The notes: generated from the sequence alone by a model not told the origin. A stretch of 64,000 nucleotides of DNA from Turritopsis dohrnii (GCA_027922465.2 BQMF02000096.1:558001-622000); one strand, 5' to 3'. Shown: positions 1 to 11,767, numbered from the stretch's first letter. Made by a program: numbers and translations.

Positions 1-425
1 TTAAGCTCCTACATACTTAAAAATGAACATTTTTTTTGAGAATCTATTTTTGTAAATCACTATGTCAATCAGATGACCATTTGTAAAATTTACTAAACTT
101 TTTTTAAGCAAAGATCTTTTCATTTATTTAAATTTTCATCGTTATAGAAATTCATGAGTACCTTATAAAACTGTCTACACTAGATCTGAATTATTAATTG
201 TGCTTTTACCAAAAACAAAGTACAGCAACAGGACTTATTTTTAAAAATTAACTTTTAACCTAACCCTGTAAAAACCAATCAGTCAAAAAAGGAAACTGTG
301 GTGGAGTTTCCATTGAATTTAATCATAACCAATCAGAGAATAGTGTATTTATTATGTTAGCAGGCAAATTGGCCTCCATAAAAGATTAATAAAAGTGTTA
401 TTATTATATATATATATTATATATA
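1..425. other. AT-rich intergenic sequence
   Basis: No coding signal or structured repeat is visible apart from a short TA-dinucleotide run just before the next element. Confidence 0.5.
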
Positions 426-931
426 CAGTCGACTTTCCATATGTCAAACTCTCAGGGGACCGGGAAAAAAGTTTGAGATATCGAAAAAGGGGTTTCCTAC
501 CGGCTGTCGCTTAGATTTTGTGCCATTTTTTTCCAGCGAGTCAATAATTTGTTTTTATTCTTAACCCTGGTTGATATTGTTCTTTGGGACGCCATACCTT
601 CGGACTAACTCTTTTTTAGACATCCTTTTCTACCACAGATTTGTTTGTAAGCCTTTGCTTAACGAGCTTCATGTTTTCGCCTTTAGTAGACAATCAATTA
701 ATCTTTCAAAAAAACAAGATTCATGTTATATAATACTTTTCGAAAATTGAATGTAGAAAAATTGAATACTATCAAAACATTAAAAAATGCGAAAATCACA
801 CCCGGAACTTTCTGAAAATTTTGAGGAAAGTTCGAGATAACGAGAGGAAATTAGCCAGGGATTGGAAATATCGTTCGAGTTATATACCGAAAAGTTTGAG
901 ATATCGAGTATTCGAGATATCGAGTCGACTG
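426..931. mobile_element. pogo/Tigger-like MITE
   Basis: Both ends read CAGTCGACT inward and the element is flanked by TA at 424-425 and 932-933, the target duplication of Tc1/mariner-pogo elements. Inside each end the motif GAGATATCGA recurs in inverted orientation. No transposase frame fits in 506 bp, so this is a non-autonomous copy. Assignment to pogo/Tigger rests on the TIR sequence and TA duplication only. Confidence 0.7.
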
Positions 932-1999
932 TACATAAGGTATTTAATTATAAATGATTGAGATCAAAACAGTATAACGTCACGTAAAAATTCAGTGACG
1001 TCACAGTTGCATTAGAACTTCTTCATACGAAATGTCAGACTCTTTCATTTTAAATGAAAATCATGGGCCAACATGTCTTCTTCAAAGACAGATAGGCTAC
1101 ATACCGTTTCTTCCACTTCTTCTCAAGATTACTCTTGGAAAAGTTCAAATAAGTTTGAATAGTAATGTAATGTGTGTTTATGCAGAAGAGTCAGAATATA
1201 ACAATAATGAAGTGAGAAAGTGATGAACGCGAAAACAAACTTAACTCAAGTTGTCTATACTATAATTTCAATAGACATATATAATCGTAATCGTAATTCC
1301 CACTGCTTTATTAGAAATTTAGAAACCAGGATAATATTTTTAAAAAATGTTCAGACAAAGGATTGCATAAAATGAATGAAACTTTGTACCTTGAGCAATT
1401 TAGAATCAATTTATTTAACAAAAACCGTCACATAATTTTGACATTAAATTCTCCTTCAATATGAATTCAAAACGAAATGAATTAAATTTTGTGGTGTAAA
1501 AGTGGCTTAAAAGAAAATATAAACATGAGACTGTTATGATTCTGACTAAAAAAATGGCCTTCAAACAGTCTGAAATCTTTCCACAAGTATATCTATACCT
1601 CTAATTTCCATCTAAGAGGAGGAAAACAACATATCAGAAAATTATATATTATTGCTGAAATTCTTAGGCAGCTTTATTAATGGCCTAGTTACGATTGTGA
1701 AAAAAAATTGACAAGACAACAAAAAGGTTTTCCTTCACTCACGTGCGCGAAGAAAAACATCTGTTGCAAAAATCAACATCGCTGCAATGACCGCGCCGTT
1801 ATGAATGTTAGGGAACTTACGAAAGTACGACGGCAACGTGGACGACGACGTACAAGATATTTTTAAAATTTGCAGGTCATTTGAAAGGAGTATGCGCAAT
1901 GAAAATACATTTAATTAAATGTGTGTGTGAATACGTCCCAAGTTTTGAAATTATTTACAAATATACAAAATAAAAAAAATAAAAATAAATAAAAATTGT
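932..1999. other. intergenic, no supported gene
   Basis: A 63-codon open frame at 1032-1223 has no recognisable motif and no splice context. The rest is AT-rich, with a long A/T-rich stretch leading into the 3' end of the next minus-strand gene. Confidence 0.45.
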
Positions 2000-3273
2000 T
2001 TATATAAGGGAAATTTCCCCATCAAGGCATAAACAAATGTTTTCAATTTCAGCAATAACTGTTTTTGCCTTGACTGTCTTTTTAGGTAAGAACTTCTTCT
2101 TTCCTTTTAGCAATCCATCGATTATTTCATTGTGCAAAAACTTCATATTCTGCAAGAATACTTGTTGAACGTGATGCTTCAATGACATTGCTTTGTCATG
2201 ATCACTTTTTAATTCTTGTATTGTTTTATCCAATTGAAATGCAGAAAAATTTAATTTCCTTTCCTGCTCTAACTTCATCTCGTAAACTTGTAATTCATGA
2301 ATTCGAGATATTGAATTCATTTCCTCCGCGTGAGAGGTGCTACTATCATGTTGTTCGGTGATCAACCGAGATTTCTCTTCTTCGAGATGATCAATGGATG
2401 CATGAAGAGCTTTATTTTCGTCCTCAAGTCGTGCCAGCTCATTTTTGGATATTTCTTCCTGATCATTTGCTTTCTGAAGAAGATCAATAAACTGTTCTTC
2501 ATCTTTGAGGAGATTGTCTTCTAAGATAGAAGATATATTTTTTTCTTTTAATAGTTGTTCTTCCAACTCTTTGTTTTCTTTCTCAATTTTTTCAATCTCT
2601 TGTTCCTTGGCAACGACTTCCAAACCATCCTTTAGCCATACTGAAGTCAGAAAACATGATGTCTCCTTCCGGATTTCCTCTTCTTTCTCTTCTATTTCTT
2701 CTTTAGCTATTTCTATATTTGCAGAGAGTTCTTCGATAACATTTTCTTGCTTAAGGTAATCATTTTGCTGCTTGTAGATGATGTCATCTTTAATCGAGCT
2801 CTCTTTAATCAAAGAAGCTATTTTGAATTCAATATCTTCAATCTGTTTTAATAACACTGCGTTTTCTTGTCTGCAGTTGTTGACAGATGAACGCAAACGA
2901 TCCACCGTTTTAGTATTTTGTCGTGAAAAGTTTGTCATTTGTTCTTTCAATGCAACCATCTTCTCGTTCGTATTCTTTACTTTCTGTTGCTGGTCAAATA
3001 CAATTTGTTTCAATCTGTCGTTTTCTACTTGTAACACGGTACAATCTTCATCAACAACCTGAAATGCAAACATTCAAAATAAAAGCCATCAGGAAAAGGT
3101 TTTAAACTATTGAACAAATTTTCGAATACATTGGAACTTACTTCCAGATATTCGCATTTGCTTTCATAGTTACTTGAATGATTAACTGATGTAGCTCGAT
3201 TGTTATGTAGGGAGTCCTTTGTTTCACTTCTTCGAGTGTGATTTCGACGTTTGTTTTTCCTTTTTCCACCCAT
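2000..3273 (-). CDS. two-exon coiled-coil protein, family not recognised
   Basis: Coding exons are 3142-3273 and 2000-3058. The donor GAA|GTAAGT and acceptor TTTCAG|GTT join in phase 0. The product is about 396 residues: a short basic head (MGGKRKNKRRNHTRR) followed by an almost uninterrupted, Lys/Glu-rich heptad-type coiled coil of roughly 300 residues, and a C-terminal segment without coiled-coil character that starts near the motif GKKKFLPKK. An in-frame ATG lies 18 codons upstream (3327), but the inner ATG at 3273 gives the basic head seen in several ciliary coiled-coil proteins, so I prefer it. No catalytic motif, membrane segment or signal peptide is visible. A cytoskeletal or axonemal role is possible but is inference from composition only. 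Confidence 0.75.
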
Positions 3274-3707
3274 AGTTTGCTGTGCTGAGTGTATGTTTGT
3301 TTCGAGTATGTTTGAAACGAAAGACAAAATTTTGAGTCAGTTGATATATTTTATACTCTGTTAAATATGACGTCAAATTTTAATGACGAAACTCCATAAT
3401 GGCCGTTCATAAATGGCGGGAATGATAACTGTATACATGAGTTTGTTTTCCTGCAATCATCTCAGATCTGCAACATTTTGTCGTTTTTACCATGATTCTT
3501 TTTAATGAATGGAGCGATATTTCGGAATCCGCTGTTTCGGCCGTTCTTGTTGGTTCAATGGTAGATGTTTTACACACTTACTCAGACATGTCATCGAACA
3601 TTTTATCACGTCCAAGATGGTTCAATTACTTCGTCAGCACTACGTTCTTTGATTATTATTACTGTCACACCTTTCTTCTCTTGTCATTAGTATTTTCATG
3701 AATTGTC
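3274..3707. other. upstream region of the coiled-coil gene
   Basis: This is presumably the promoter and 5'UTR of the minus-strand gene. A 69-codon plus-strand frame at 3492-3701 has no recognisable features. No TATA box is convincing. Confidence 0.4.
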
Positions 3708-3806
3708 CAGTTGGGAAGTTTGTTGAAAATCCACTGTGATGGAGTATGTTTCTATGGAAATGCATGCAATTAGTTGAATAACACAGTGATATTTTGACGA
3801 GTTTAG
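3708..3806. mobile_element. degenerate family-B MITE
   Basis: It matches the family-B palindrome loosely: TTGAAAATCCACTGTGATGG on one side, TTCTATGGAAATGCAT in the centre, and CACAGTGATATTTTGACGA on the other. The terminal CCCAGTGGGCAA blocks have decayed. Confidence 0.5.
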
Positions 3807-3812
3807 GTATAC

Positions 3813-4256
3813 CGTATTCTCTCTTATAAGCGCCTGGGCTCTTATAATTTTTTTTTGAAGTTAGGGGGCCGCTTATTAGGGAGGGGCGCTAATTGGAGAG
3901 GGGTGCTTATAAAAACATTTTAAATGGTGATGCAAACTGTGAACGAAGCATTGCTTTTTATCATGAAAGAATAAAAACAACTGTATGTTTCATGGAAACA
4001 AAATAAGATTTTGTACTTATAACTTACATTTAGACATCACAAAAATATAATCTTCCGTTTCTATTTCTACAGAATTTTCGCTTTTTGTTCAAAGTTCTAA
4101 TAACCGCCCGGGCGCTTATTAGATTCTGAGTTATTGCTAAGTCACTCTAATAAGCGCCCAGGCGCTTATTGGTGAGGGACGCTTATAAAAATATTTTTGA
4201 CTAGAGAAGGGTGCTTATTAGAGAGGGGCGCTTACTGGAGAGGGGCGTATCAACTG
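3813..4256. repeat. GCGCTTATTA-rich repeat block
   Basis: Motifs of the type GAGAGGGGCGCTTATTA and the inverse TAAGCGCCC recur many times in about 440 bp. The sequence resembles the decayed ends of an inverted-repeat element related to that at 46559-47040, but no clean terminal pair or target duplication was found. Confidence 0.5.
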
Positions 4257-4340
4257 TTTAACATCAAGGAAAAATAGGAGGATATATCCGAAAAGTCTGA
4301 CATTTTTTTGATTATTAAAATGTTGGAAATTCTCGCAATG

Positions 4341-4430
4341 CAATTTAACCCAAGGTCTCTTGCCCTTTCGATATACGGATTTGCCGCTATCCGTATATCG
4401 AAAAGGCAAGAGACCCTGGGTTCGAGGTTG
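4341..4430. mobile_element. family-A palindromic MITE, copy 1
   Basis: This is a near-perfect palindrome of about 90 bp. Its right arm reads GGCAAGAGACCCTGGGTTCG then AGGTTG. The left arm is the same sequence inverted but has lost part of its outer CAACCTCG. The centre holds inverted CGATATACGG blocks. Confidence 0.75.
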
Positions 4431-4757
4431 CAATTCAACCAGCGTAAGAAATAACTGAATTTAAAAGCTTGCATCAACCACATTTTAAACGTTTATAAAC
4501 TTTTTAAAGGTTATTCAATGTCAGATGCCGTAAAGGGAAGATGATTTGATTTGAAAGAAAATTCAACAGATAGTGAGAGAATTTCATCGAGAGAAGCTCT
4601 GAATAATTCGAACAACAACGATGGAGGTTTCATCATCGTGCTGGAGTAATATAAACTATTTCCTAGTCAAACGATGGAGTATCTTCATCGGACAAAATCG
4701 TTGCCATCACATTAATACGGTAAAAACACTTGTAAAAACCCAAGGCAACCCTCAACT

Positions 4758-4837
4758 CAACCTCGTACCCCGGGTTCCTTGCCTTATCGATATATGTCCG
4801 TCCATCGAAAAGACAGGAAACCCTTGGTACGAGGTTG
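4758..4837. mobile_element. family-A palindromic MITE, copy 2
   Basis: The termini are CAACCTCGTACC and GGTACGAGGTTG, with an internal inverted CTTGCCTTATCGAT arm. The copy is about 80 bp and lies only 330 bp from copy 1. Confidence 0.8.
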
Positions 4838-4932
4838 ACCCTCACCTAACTCAAAACACATTTCACAAGATTTATTTACACTATAAAAATCAGCTGGTAA
4901 TGATTTTGCAAGACGAAGGTATTGTATGTCTT

Positions 4933-5030
4933 CCCAGTGGACAAAATCTTCATAAAGTCACTGTGAGAAAGAGTATTTTTATTGAAACAGTGTAAATATT
5001 TCTATAGAAATGCACTCCTCCACAGTGATT
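4933..5030. mobile_element. family-B MITE
   Basis: It starts CCCAGTGGACAAAATC and contains GTCACTGTGA, TTTTTATTGAAACAGTG, TTCTATAGAAATGCACTCC and a final CACAGTGATTTT. It is right-truncated compared with the full copies at 26957 and 32961. Confidence 0.75.
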
Positions 5031-5227
5031 TTATATCTCCATCATTTTAATATCTCCACCATAGATAAAATACTGAAAGCGTGAACAAAAATTATATTTA
5101 CATTCGTATAAAAACCTAACATGTGAAAATGAGTTTTACCAAACTGTTTTGTTATGTACTCTAAGTAAAGTCCTTCATTGTTTGTCATATCACTACTTCA
5201 GCCGCCATTTTAATAAACCAAAAATTA

Positions 5228-6699
5228 TTATTTTTGTTCTTCATCTCCACTGGAACTTTCATAATCAGGTACAGGGCTTGGTAAGGGACGACTAGGTGGT
5301 CGAACTGTGTCCGGACTTTGTTCTCTTCTTGCTCTTGGTATGCCTAATGTATCTAGTCGCTTGAAGGGGTCGTGGCTATCCGCTTCATTGTCATCTTCTG
5401 AATAAAATATGTTCTGAAACAGAAAGGATTTGTAACTCGTAACTACCGGTACCATTTTTGGGGAAAAAATGAGTATTATTGGTCTTCGTTTGACAAATCC
5501 TTATCATCAAATACGGTGTAAACCTTGTGAAACATGTCTGAGTTAGCGAGGCTAAGAGTCAGGCTCATTCAAAGAATTCTTCACCGTTACTAAGGGTAAC
5601 GATTTGTCAGATGAACATTCCCTTTAGATTCCTCCAAAAGTAACATGCTTGAAAATAATTGGAGAGTATTTCACTTACGTTGTTATCCCTCTTCAGCGAG
5701 CTTGATTTATCATCATTCAATTGCAATCCTCCATTCTCAACACCGACGATTTCTTGTTTGACGTGCAATTGAACACGATAGTGCTTCGGAGGTGGGAAAG
5801 CGCTTTTGTCCGGTGTTCCTTCTTTAGCGAATGGTATTCCTAAACGCTCAATCCACTTAAATGTTTCTTTTCGTCGTCTACTCGAACAGCACTAAACACA
5901 AAAGAAAAATCTCTTATTGTTGTTGTCTATGCACGGATTCATCAAAAGGTTACTGCGGTGAAGTGCATTTTCATTGAAATGGCGTAGACACATGTATGAG
6001 CTTTTCTATAGAAATGCTCTCTACCGCAGTGATTTTTCAACGAATTTGCCTGAGGGTAGGCAAAGTAACTTTTGCCTTAGTAAACCAATAAAGCTAATTG
6101 GAGGAAGACTTTCATCTATCGCATTTTAAACGCATTTTAAACGTTCTAAACGTTGAAGATGGGTACTTAAACGTTATCCAATGTCAGATACGGTCAGGGG
6201 ATGCTTAGCTGAGTTGATCTCTTCACACAGTTTAGTCAACTGGCATAACTCGATCATGTGGCGAACACTCCACAACTAGGTTATCATTTTGTTTAAATGA
6301 TATTTTGTCTATCCACTTAGTTTTGCATCAGATCCGCATTGGATCGGATATCAATCTGCGCTTGCGCAGTAGCAACAATTTTTCAATTTTAACCAATCAA
6401 AAACGGATTTTTAGAAATTTTGTTTTTTAATCTTTCTCTGAGAAAAGAGTGGATCGATATTTTCAAGCAATGAATGCTAACTATTTTAGTCACGTGGTCA
6501 CCAGAAAATTCGCCAAGTAGATAACAATCTTCAGAGAAAAAATCGAAAAATCTCACCATCCTCATACAAACAAAATAAAGATTTTAGTGACTGCGTGAGC
6601 AACTTACCCTCCACATAAAGAATATTGTAAGTCCAAGAAAAATTGCAGATCCCACTGCAATGACAGCAATCAACCATGCTTCCATTTCTCTTATGGGCT
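5228..6699 (-). CDS. single-pass membrane protein, 3' exons only
   Basis: Three minus-strand exons join in frame: 6608-6699, 5679-5891 and 5228-5413 (TAA stop). All four internal junctions are canonical. The first exon encodes a transmembrane helix (WLIAVIAVGSAIFLGLTIFF) preceded by PIREMEA and followed by a Trp-Arg stop-transfer. The remaining 132 residues form a hydrophilic cytoplasmic tail starting CCSSRRRK, where the two cysteines next to the membrane could be palmitoylated. The tail has two copies of an RLxxLGIP-type motif (IERLGIPFAKEGTPD and LDTLGIPRARREQSPD) and ends in a Pro/Ser-rich, acidic segment. Exons encoding the ectodomain must lie upstream of 6699, but I could not identify them. 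The extracellular architecture, and hence the receptor or adhesion family, is unknown. Confidence 0.7.
5938..6058. mobile_element. family-B MITE in an intron
   Basis: It contains GGTTACTGCGGTGAAGTGCA, TTCTATAGAAATGCTCTCTA, CCGCAGTGATTTTTCAACGA and TTTGCC. It lies in the intron just upstream of the middle exon of the membrane-protein gene. Confidence 0.7.
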
Positions 6700-7496
6700 C
6701 TAAAATCAAAATGCCAGAGAGTGAGAAAGTTTTTAGAGATACGATTCATATAATTGATTAGAAAAATTTAACGACTGGTCTCTTCCAATGATTTGAAATC
6801 TTTTTTGTTTTTGTTTATATCACTTTTTTTAGATTACTAGCGACAGAAAAGAACGATTTCTTACTCCTTTGGAAGAAACGAAATACGCTGGTCTTTAAAA
6901 TACCGCCGTAACCAAGATAAAAACAAGCAACACGATCTTGTTGATACTTACATAATACAAAGATGAAACTTATACCAATTTAAAAACGAAGCTTTAGTCC
7001 TTGTATCAATCGATGTTGATTTCACTACTAAACATTTTCTCTTAGTCCTTAAGTTGATTTTGTTTTTAAATGATTGCTTGTTTTTCCTATTTCTTCATGT
7101 TTTCATAAACACGATTCATAAAGTAAAGATTGATTTCCTTAAAGAAAAAAAGAAACAAAACAAATATTTACTTGTACTATTCGAAATAAAATTGACAACA
7201 TACAATTAACACATTCCAACTGGTTTATTAACTTTTTTTGTTATGTTTTGTCGGTCACCATATAACAAGCATGATTAACACAGGTTCATCCCGACAAATT
7301 TATGTTTGACCAGGGATCGCTTTAACATATCCCTGGTTTTACAAATCTACAAGGTGACCTTCGTCATCTCTAACATGCGCTCGAACTTCACGAACAAAAA
7401 TCTTGATCACGTCAGCATTTACAGCCCGCTATAAATTTCGTAATCTTGAAATCGCGCTCGAATTTTTTATCCAGTCCATTGAAAGTTCTAGTGGGA
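6700..7496. other. probable upstream intron/exon territory, unresolved
   Basis: The ectodomain of the minus-strand membrane-protein gene should be encoded from here upward. A minus-strand donor-like GTAAGT lies near 6950, but no exon with a convincing reading frame or domain could be defined. Confidence 0.35.
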
Positions 7497-7580
7497 CTCA
7501 ACCTCGTCCCAAGGGCTTCTTGCCTTTTCAATTATATCAGTATAATCGAAAAGGCAAGAAGCCCTGGGGACGAGGTTGAG
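7497..7580. mobile_element. family-A palindromic MITE, copy 3
   Basis: The ends read CTCAACCTCGTCCC and GGGGACGAGGTTGAG. The inner arms CTTGCCTTTTCAATTATA and TATAATCGAAAAGGCAAG are inverted copies of each other. Confidence 0.85.
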
Positions 7581-8580
7581 TGAGACTCAACTGCGTTAAA
7601 AGCCAGCAAGACTGCCCTGGGTTTCAATGACTGACTGTAAGTGGAGGTGTGTAAAACATTCTACTCATCAGATGGAGAGCATGCATACACTGTTTGATGG
7701 TCCGATAGAGAGCACACACTGATTGATGGCACTTCATGTCCCATATTCGATGACATGACAGAGATGAGGTTTTGAGTTAGCTATTCTGACTGAAGAGTAT
7801 GTTTAAGTTACGGGATTCAAGCATTGCATTATTACATACACACTGGCCTTCGGGCTAGTTAGAGCAATGCTATACGTATCTCTGGCGGTAAGTCGACTAC
7901 TAGTTGCAAGACGGTGGGCGGAAGAACCAACATTACGGATGGAAGCCCAAGGACTAAAAACTCCCGTTACTTACTTACAGTGAAAACACTTATTACGGTA
8001 GCAGCGAAAGCGAATACCGTATTAAAACACCCGTGGACTCCTACTCCTCCTACTACTCCTCCTCCTACTCCGGCCGAAATGGCAATTAGTCTGCGATTTA
8101 GAGTCTGCAAGACTCTGCTAATAACGCAATGTAAATTCTAATGAAGGAACGCAGCCTTCGAAAGGTTTCACATATCAACATTTAAAAGGACGTTTTCTTT
8201 GATGTTATATGAAATAATTCATGAAAGAATGAATATTAATCAAATAGATCTGCATAAAAATGGAAGTTTTAGCTATTTATGCTAACTGAAAATACATTGA
8301 TACTTAAAATTTGTTTATATAGTTTTTCTTGTTAGTAAAGCCTATCAGTTCAAAACTTCTTATTACCTCGTTTGTTAGGTACAACACTGTTTTGTGTATT
8401 AAGAAGACTTTCGAAGATCTTGTTCAAAAAGGCAGTTATTTGTTGGAATTCATTTTTGGTTTCATGAAATTATAATTAAAAACATATTTTTTTTTTGAAG
8501 CGCGTGGTTTTTTTCTACACATTTTCTTACAAAAAGTTTTCTTATAAAAAAATATACAGCTCACGCATGTATAATTCTTT
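7581..8580. other. intergenic with a CTC/CCT microsatellite
   Basis: A short (CTCCTA)n-type tract lies at about 8037-8073. A 75-codon frame across it encodes Pro/Thr repeats and is most likely accidental. Nothing else is recognisable. Confidence 0.4.
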
Positions 8581-11280
8581 TAGACAGGCAGCTGATGACA
8601 TGGAAAAAGTGGAAACAGTGCAAAGTCTGCGGGCATTTTAAAAGTGAATGTTTCAGTCAAATCATATCAAATAAAAGCTAAAAATGTTTACCGGACCCAA
8701 TTATCTTCTTTATTGATCGAATAATATTAGTAAAAACATCTCCCATACATTTCAAGCTCCTGCCACCACTTTTCCGCCATCTTAGAATACTATGATAACA
8801 TCGCATTCGAAAATGGAATTCAAAAAAAAAACTGGGACAATCTTAAATTGGTTAAAATTTTGACCCCCATTTGACATATATTTGTTTACATTTGAAAAAA
8901 AAAATCCGGGAAAAACATCACCACGTGAAAAAAAACTTAAAGCGAGATGGAACAAAATGTCTTCTCGTCGCATTTCTCACTCTCCTGTGAAAAAGAAAAA
9001 GAAAGAAGAGTGTATTATTCACTGCTCTGATCAGCTCAGTAAGCTTCGAGGTTTTTCTACAGAAAAGTCTTTGAAGAGAGTTAAAGATGCAAGGTATGTT
9101 TTTCAATGTTTGTTTTTATTTTGCATAAAAGGGATTCAGCCATCAAGTAGTATTACTGCTGTTTTGTTATTTTTTTGCTCTTTATTTTGCATACTCAATA
9201 GTCAGCTAATATATATATTGTAATTTTATAAGAGTGTTGAAGAATACTATTTTCAAATATTTTCGATATTTTCTCGTTTTATATACAATTTTTGGACAAA
9301 GTTGTATCAGCTAAGACTCTAGCCTGGATCCGCACCAAAATTAGATTTTCATGTATTTTCCCTTCTGGGTGCCTTGTTAGATAAAAGATTTAATGTTAAA
9401 TTTAACAAATTGCGACAATCTAATTGCATATTAAAAATTTTTCAAAACGATCATCCACAAACAAATTACTTCGACAATCCTAGCTTGGATGAGATATAAA
9501 AACAATACAATTGAAAATTTTGTTTTTTTTTACAGCAAAAATGAGGAACGACGACACTATAACGGAGCTGCTTGAGGATCTTTATGTAATCAGCTCGCTG
9601 AAATTCCACCACAAGCATGTTACGACCAGTACACCCATAGCGGGACGCTAAGAAGAATTGCGAAAGAAAATAGAGATGATGATGATGATGTTGATGAAGA
9701 AGAAGAAGAAGAAGGAAATGATTGTAACTCGAAAAGAACTTCAGATCGAAAAAGAGACCGACATGGTAAGTCTTTTCTCCTGTAAACAAAAACAGATTGT
9801 CATTACCTCTAGCTTTCTCGTCACGGTGGTTTGGCCGAGGGTCCGGAAAACTTTTGATTTTCAGCCTTTTTAGACTTGGTATTCTATTTTTCGTTTAGGC
9901 AATGTACTGGCAGACGTCGAGTGCTGCATCTGCCGCCGTAAGAAGTCAAAACGGGAAGGTGGTTATGAGACCCTGACGAAGTGCATTTATGCGTTATGTT
10001 TCCAGCACGATTTCAAAGATAACAAAATCTTCGTTCAGACTGGCACTGGTACTAGGAAAAGATTCATCAACATCAACAACATCGCGCAAGCTCTTGGTTA
10101 TGACTGCTGCAAAGCATTGCCTGCTCTGCATGCTTTCAGCGGAAATGACTATACGAGCGCCTTCCACAGTATAGGAAAAGCCAAAGCTCTTAGAGTCATG
10201 AGGTCATCTGAAGAGTACGTCGCGGCTTTCAAGGAGATGGGCAAATCATTCTACTTCACTTCCGGTTCATTTCCCGCAATCGAAAAGTTTGTCTGTAAAC
10301 TATACGGGTCGAAGTGTTCAGATGTCAATGAAGCAAGGTAAACTAAATTTTGTGCTAGTCCGAAATCGACACCGCCTCAGAAGTTACCACCCACGAAGGA
10401 TGCTTTGTTATGTCATTGCAAGAGAGCCGCCTATGTCACGGCCGTCGTTAAGCGCTCTCTTGAAAACCATCCCAAAATCCCGAGTCCACACAAACATGGT
10501 TGGATTCTGACTGGCAACAAGCTGAAGATTGAATGGATGTTGCTACCACCGGCACCTGAAGAGGTCTTACAATTGGTAAGCTGCGGATGTTGGAAGTCCG
10601 GATGTCAAACAAATAATTGTATTTGCAAGTCCCACGGCCTCGTCTGTACGGGTGTGTTCTTGCAATAGCTGTGAGAATCAACCTGATGTTTCAGATGACG
10701 AATCCTCAGACGACAACTCCTCCGACGATGACTCGGAAGATGACGTAGATGATTATGACGATGATTGATGAGGAAACGCTGCATATATTTTCTATAGTTG
10801 TTCGTGTATATAATCCGTGTACATATTTAATCCATTTATCACCGTTCGTGACAACTTGATCATATTTGAAGTGAATTAAGTCTGATCAAGAGCTTCATTT
10901 TTATAATAATATTCTCACCTATAAGAAAAAAAACTTGATTTTATGACGTTTGGGTATGACGTCATCATTTATAGTTTAACCAATAAGGTTTTGTAACTTT
11001 TAATCATTGACTTTTTAATATATAGTATCCTGTGTAAAAGATGTTCAGAACTAAAAGATCTTTTGAATGACTTGAAAAAAAAACCAAATTTGACGCTGTT
11101 AATTTTTTTTCAACCATGTGACGTCATAGATTAAAAAAATGCGGATAAAAAACCCGGTAAAGGTTATTTCTATGTCCGGTAAGTTTTTTTATCTTAAGTT
11201 GGGTCTATTCGACCGATTGAAAGCGTTTTTACATTGCCCGCACGTTTTCCAGTGTTTTCATGTCATCAGCTGCCTGTCTA
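8581..11280. mobile_element. 2.7-kb terminal-inverted-repeat element carrying a three-exon gene
   Basis: The left end (8581-8602) and right end (11259-11280) are perfect 22-bp inverted repeats beginning TAGACAGGCAGCTGATGACA. The inversion continues imperfectly for about 50 bp, sharing GGAAAAC-like and GTGCGGGCA blocks, and ACCGGAC blocks lie further in. Flanks are T-rich on both sides, so a short TTT duplication is possible but unproven. The only gene inside is the decayed plus-strand gene at 8957-10768. This layout (one gene, long TIRs) suggests a DNA transposon, but the encoded family is not a transposase I can assign to a named superfamily. Confidence 0.75.
8957..10768 (+). pseudogene. decayed three-exon gene of a Cys-rich repeat family
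   Basis: Exons are about 8957-9093, 9534-9768 and 9899-10768. Each junction is GT-AG and the reading frame is preserved across both introns. In the N-terminal part, exon 1 has a KKKKK basic patch and the motif IIHCSDQLSKLRGFS, and exon 2 has an Asp/Glu-rich tract. Exon 3 has ECCICRRKKSKR, then LPALHAFSGNDYTSAF, then EWMLLPPAPEEVLQLVSCGC followed by a C-x4-C-x4-C-x-C zinc-type cluster and an acidic Asp/Ser tail. I recognise the ALHAF-S/T-G-x-D-x-TSAF plus Cys-cluster combination as a multicopy, uncharacterised family in cnidarian and other invertebrate genomes. Lesions: in-frame TGA at 9573-9575, in-frame TAA at 10339-10341, and a frameshift near 10656. Function is unknown, possibly nuclease or transposase. 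Confidence 0.75.
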
Positions 11281-11767
11281 TTTTGTTTTTAATAAATTAA
11301 TTTCTGGTGGCTTATGATTAGACCCTTTTTACACTAACTTATCATTTTAACATATCATCGTTATGCCTGTTTTCCACCAGTGAGATATAAAGAAAAAACA
11401 AGCCTCAAAGAGCTTTGTAGTAACTTTTCATAACTTATAAGTACAATTGCTGCTACCGTTTTGCGCCATCTGTCTCTTGTAAAAGTATTCGAACAAATAA
11501 GGCTAAGTCCGACCCTTACCCTCACTAACCCAGACACATTTCACAAGGTTTACACCGTAAAGTCTTACCTAACATACATCGAAGCCATAATTATAAACGC
11601 GCTGGGCGAATATTGGACTGGCGATTGGATGTTGTATATTGTTGAGAAACCAAAAAAGCAAAATTAAGAATGGCCGATGTAACTTTAAACAGACGGGAAC
11701 AGACCAATCAAATATCTCAGTTTTTGGTCACGTGAAAGAAAAGATCATCTTTATCTGCCAATCCTTA
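11281..11767. other. intergenic, nothing supported
   Basis: No gene or structured repeat is visible. A 68-codon frame at 11461-11667 has no recognisable features. Confidence 0.4.

Noticed and set aside
4218..4433. Open frame starting MQPRTQGLLPF on the minus strand
   Set aside because: It is a translation of the family-A MITE; the same peptide appears at 28.6 kb from another copy.
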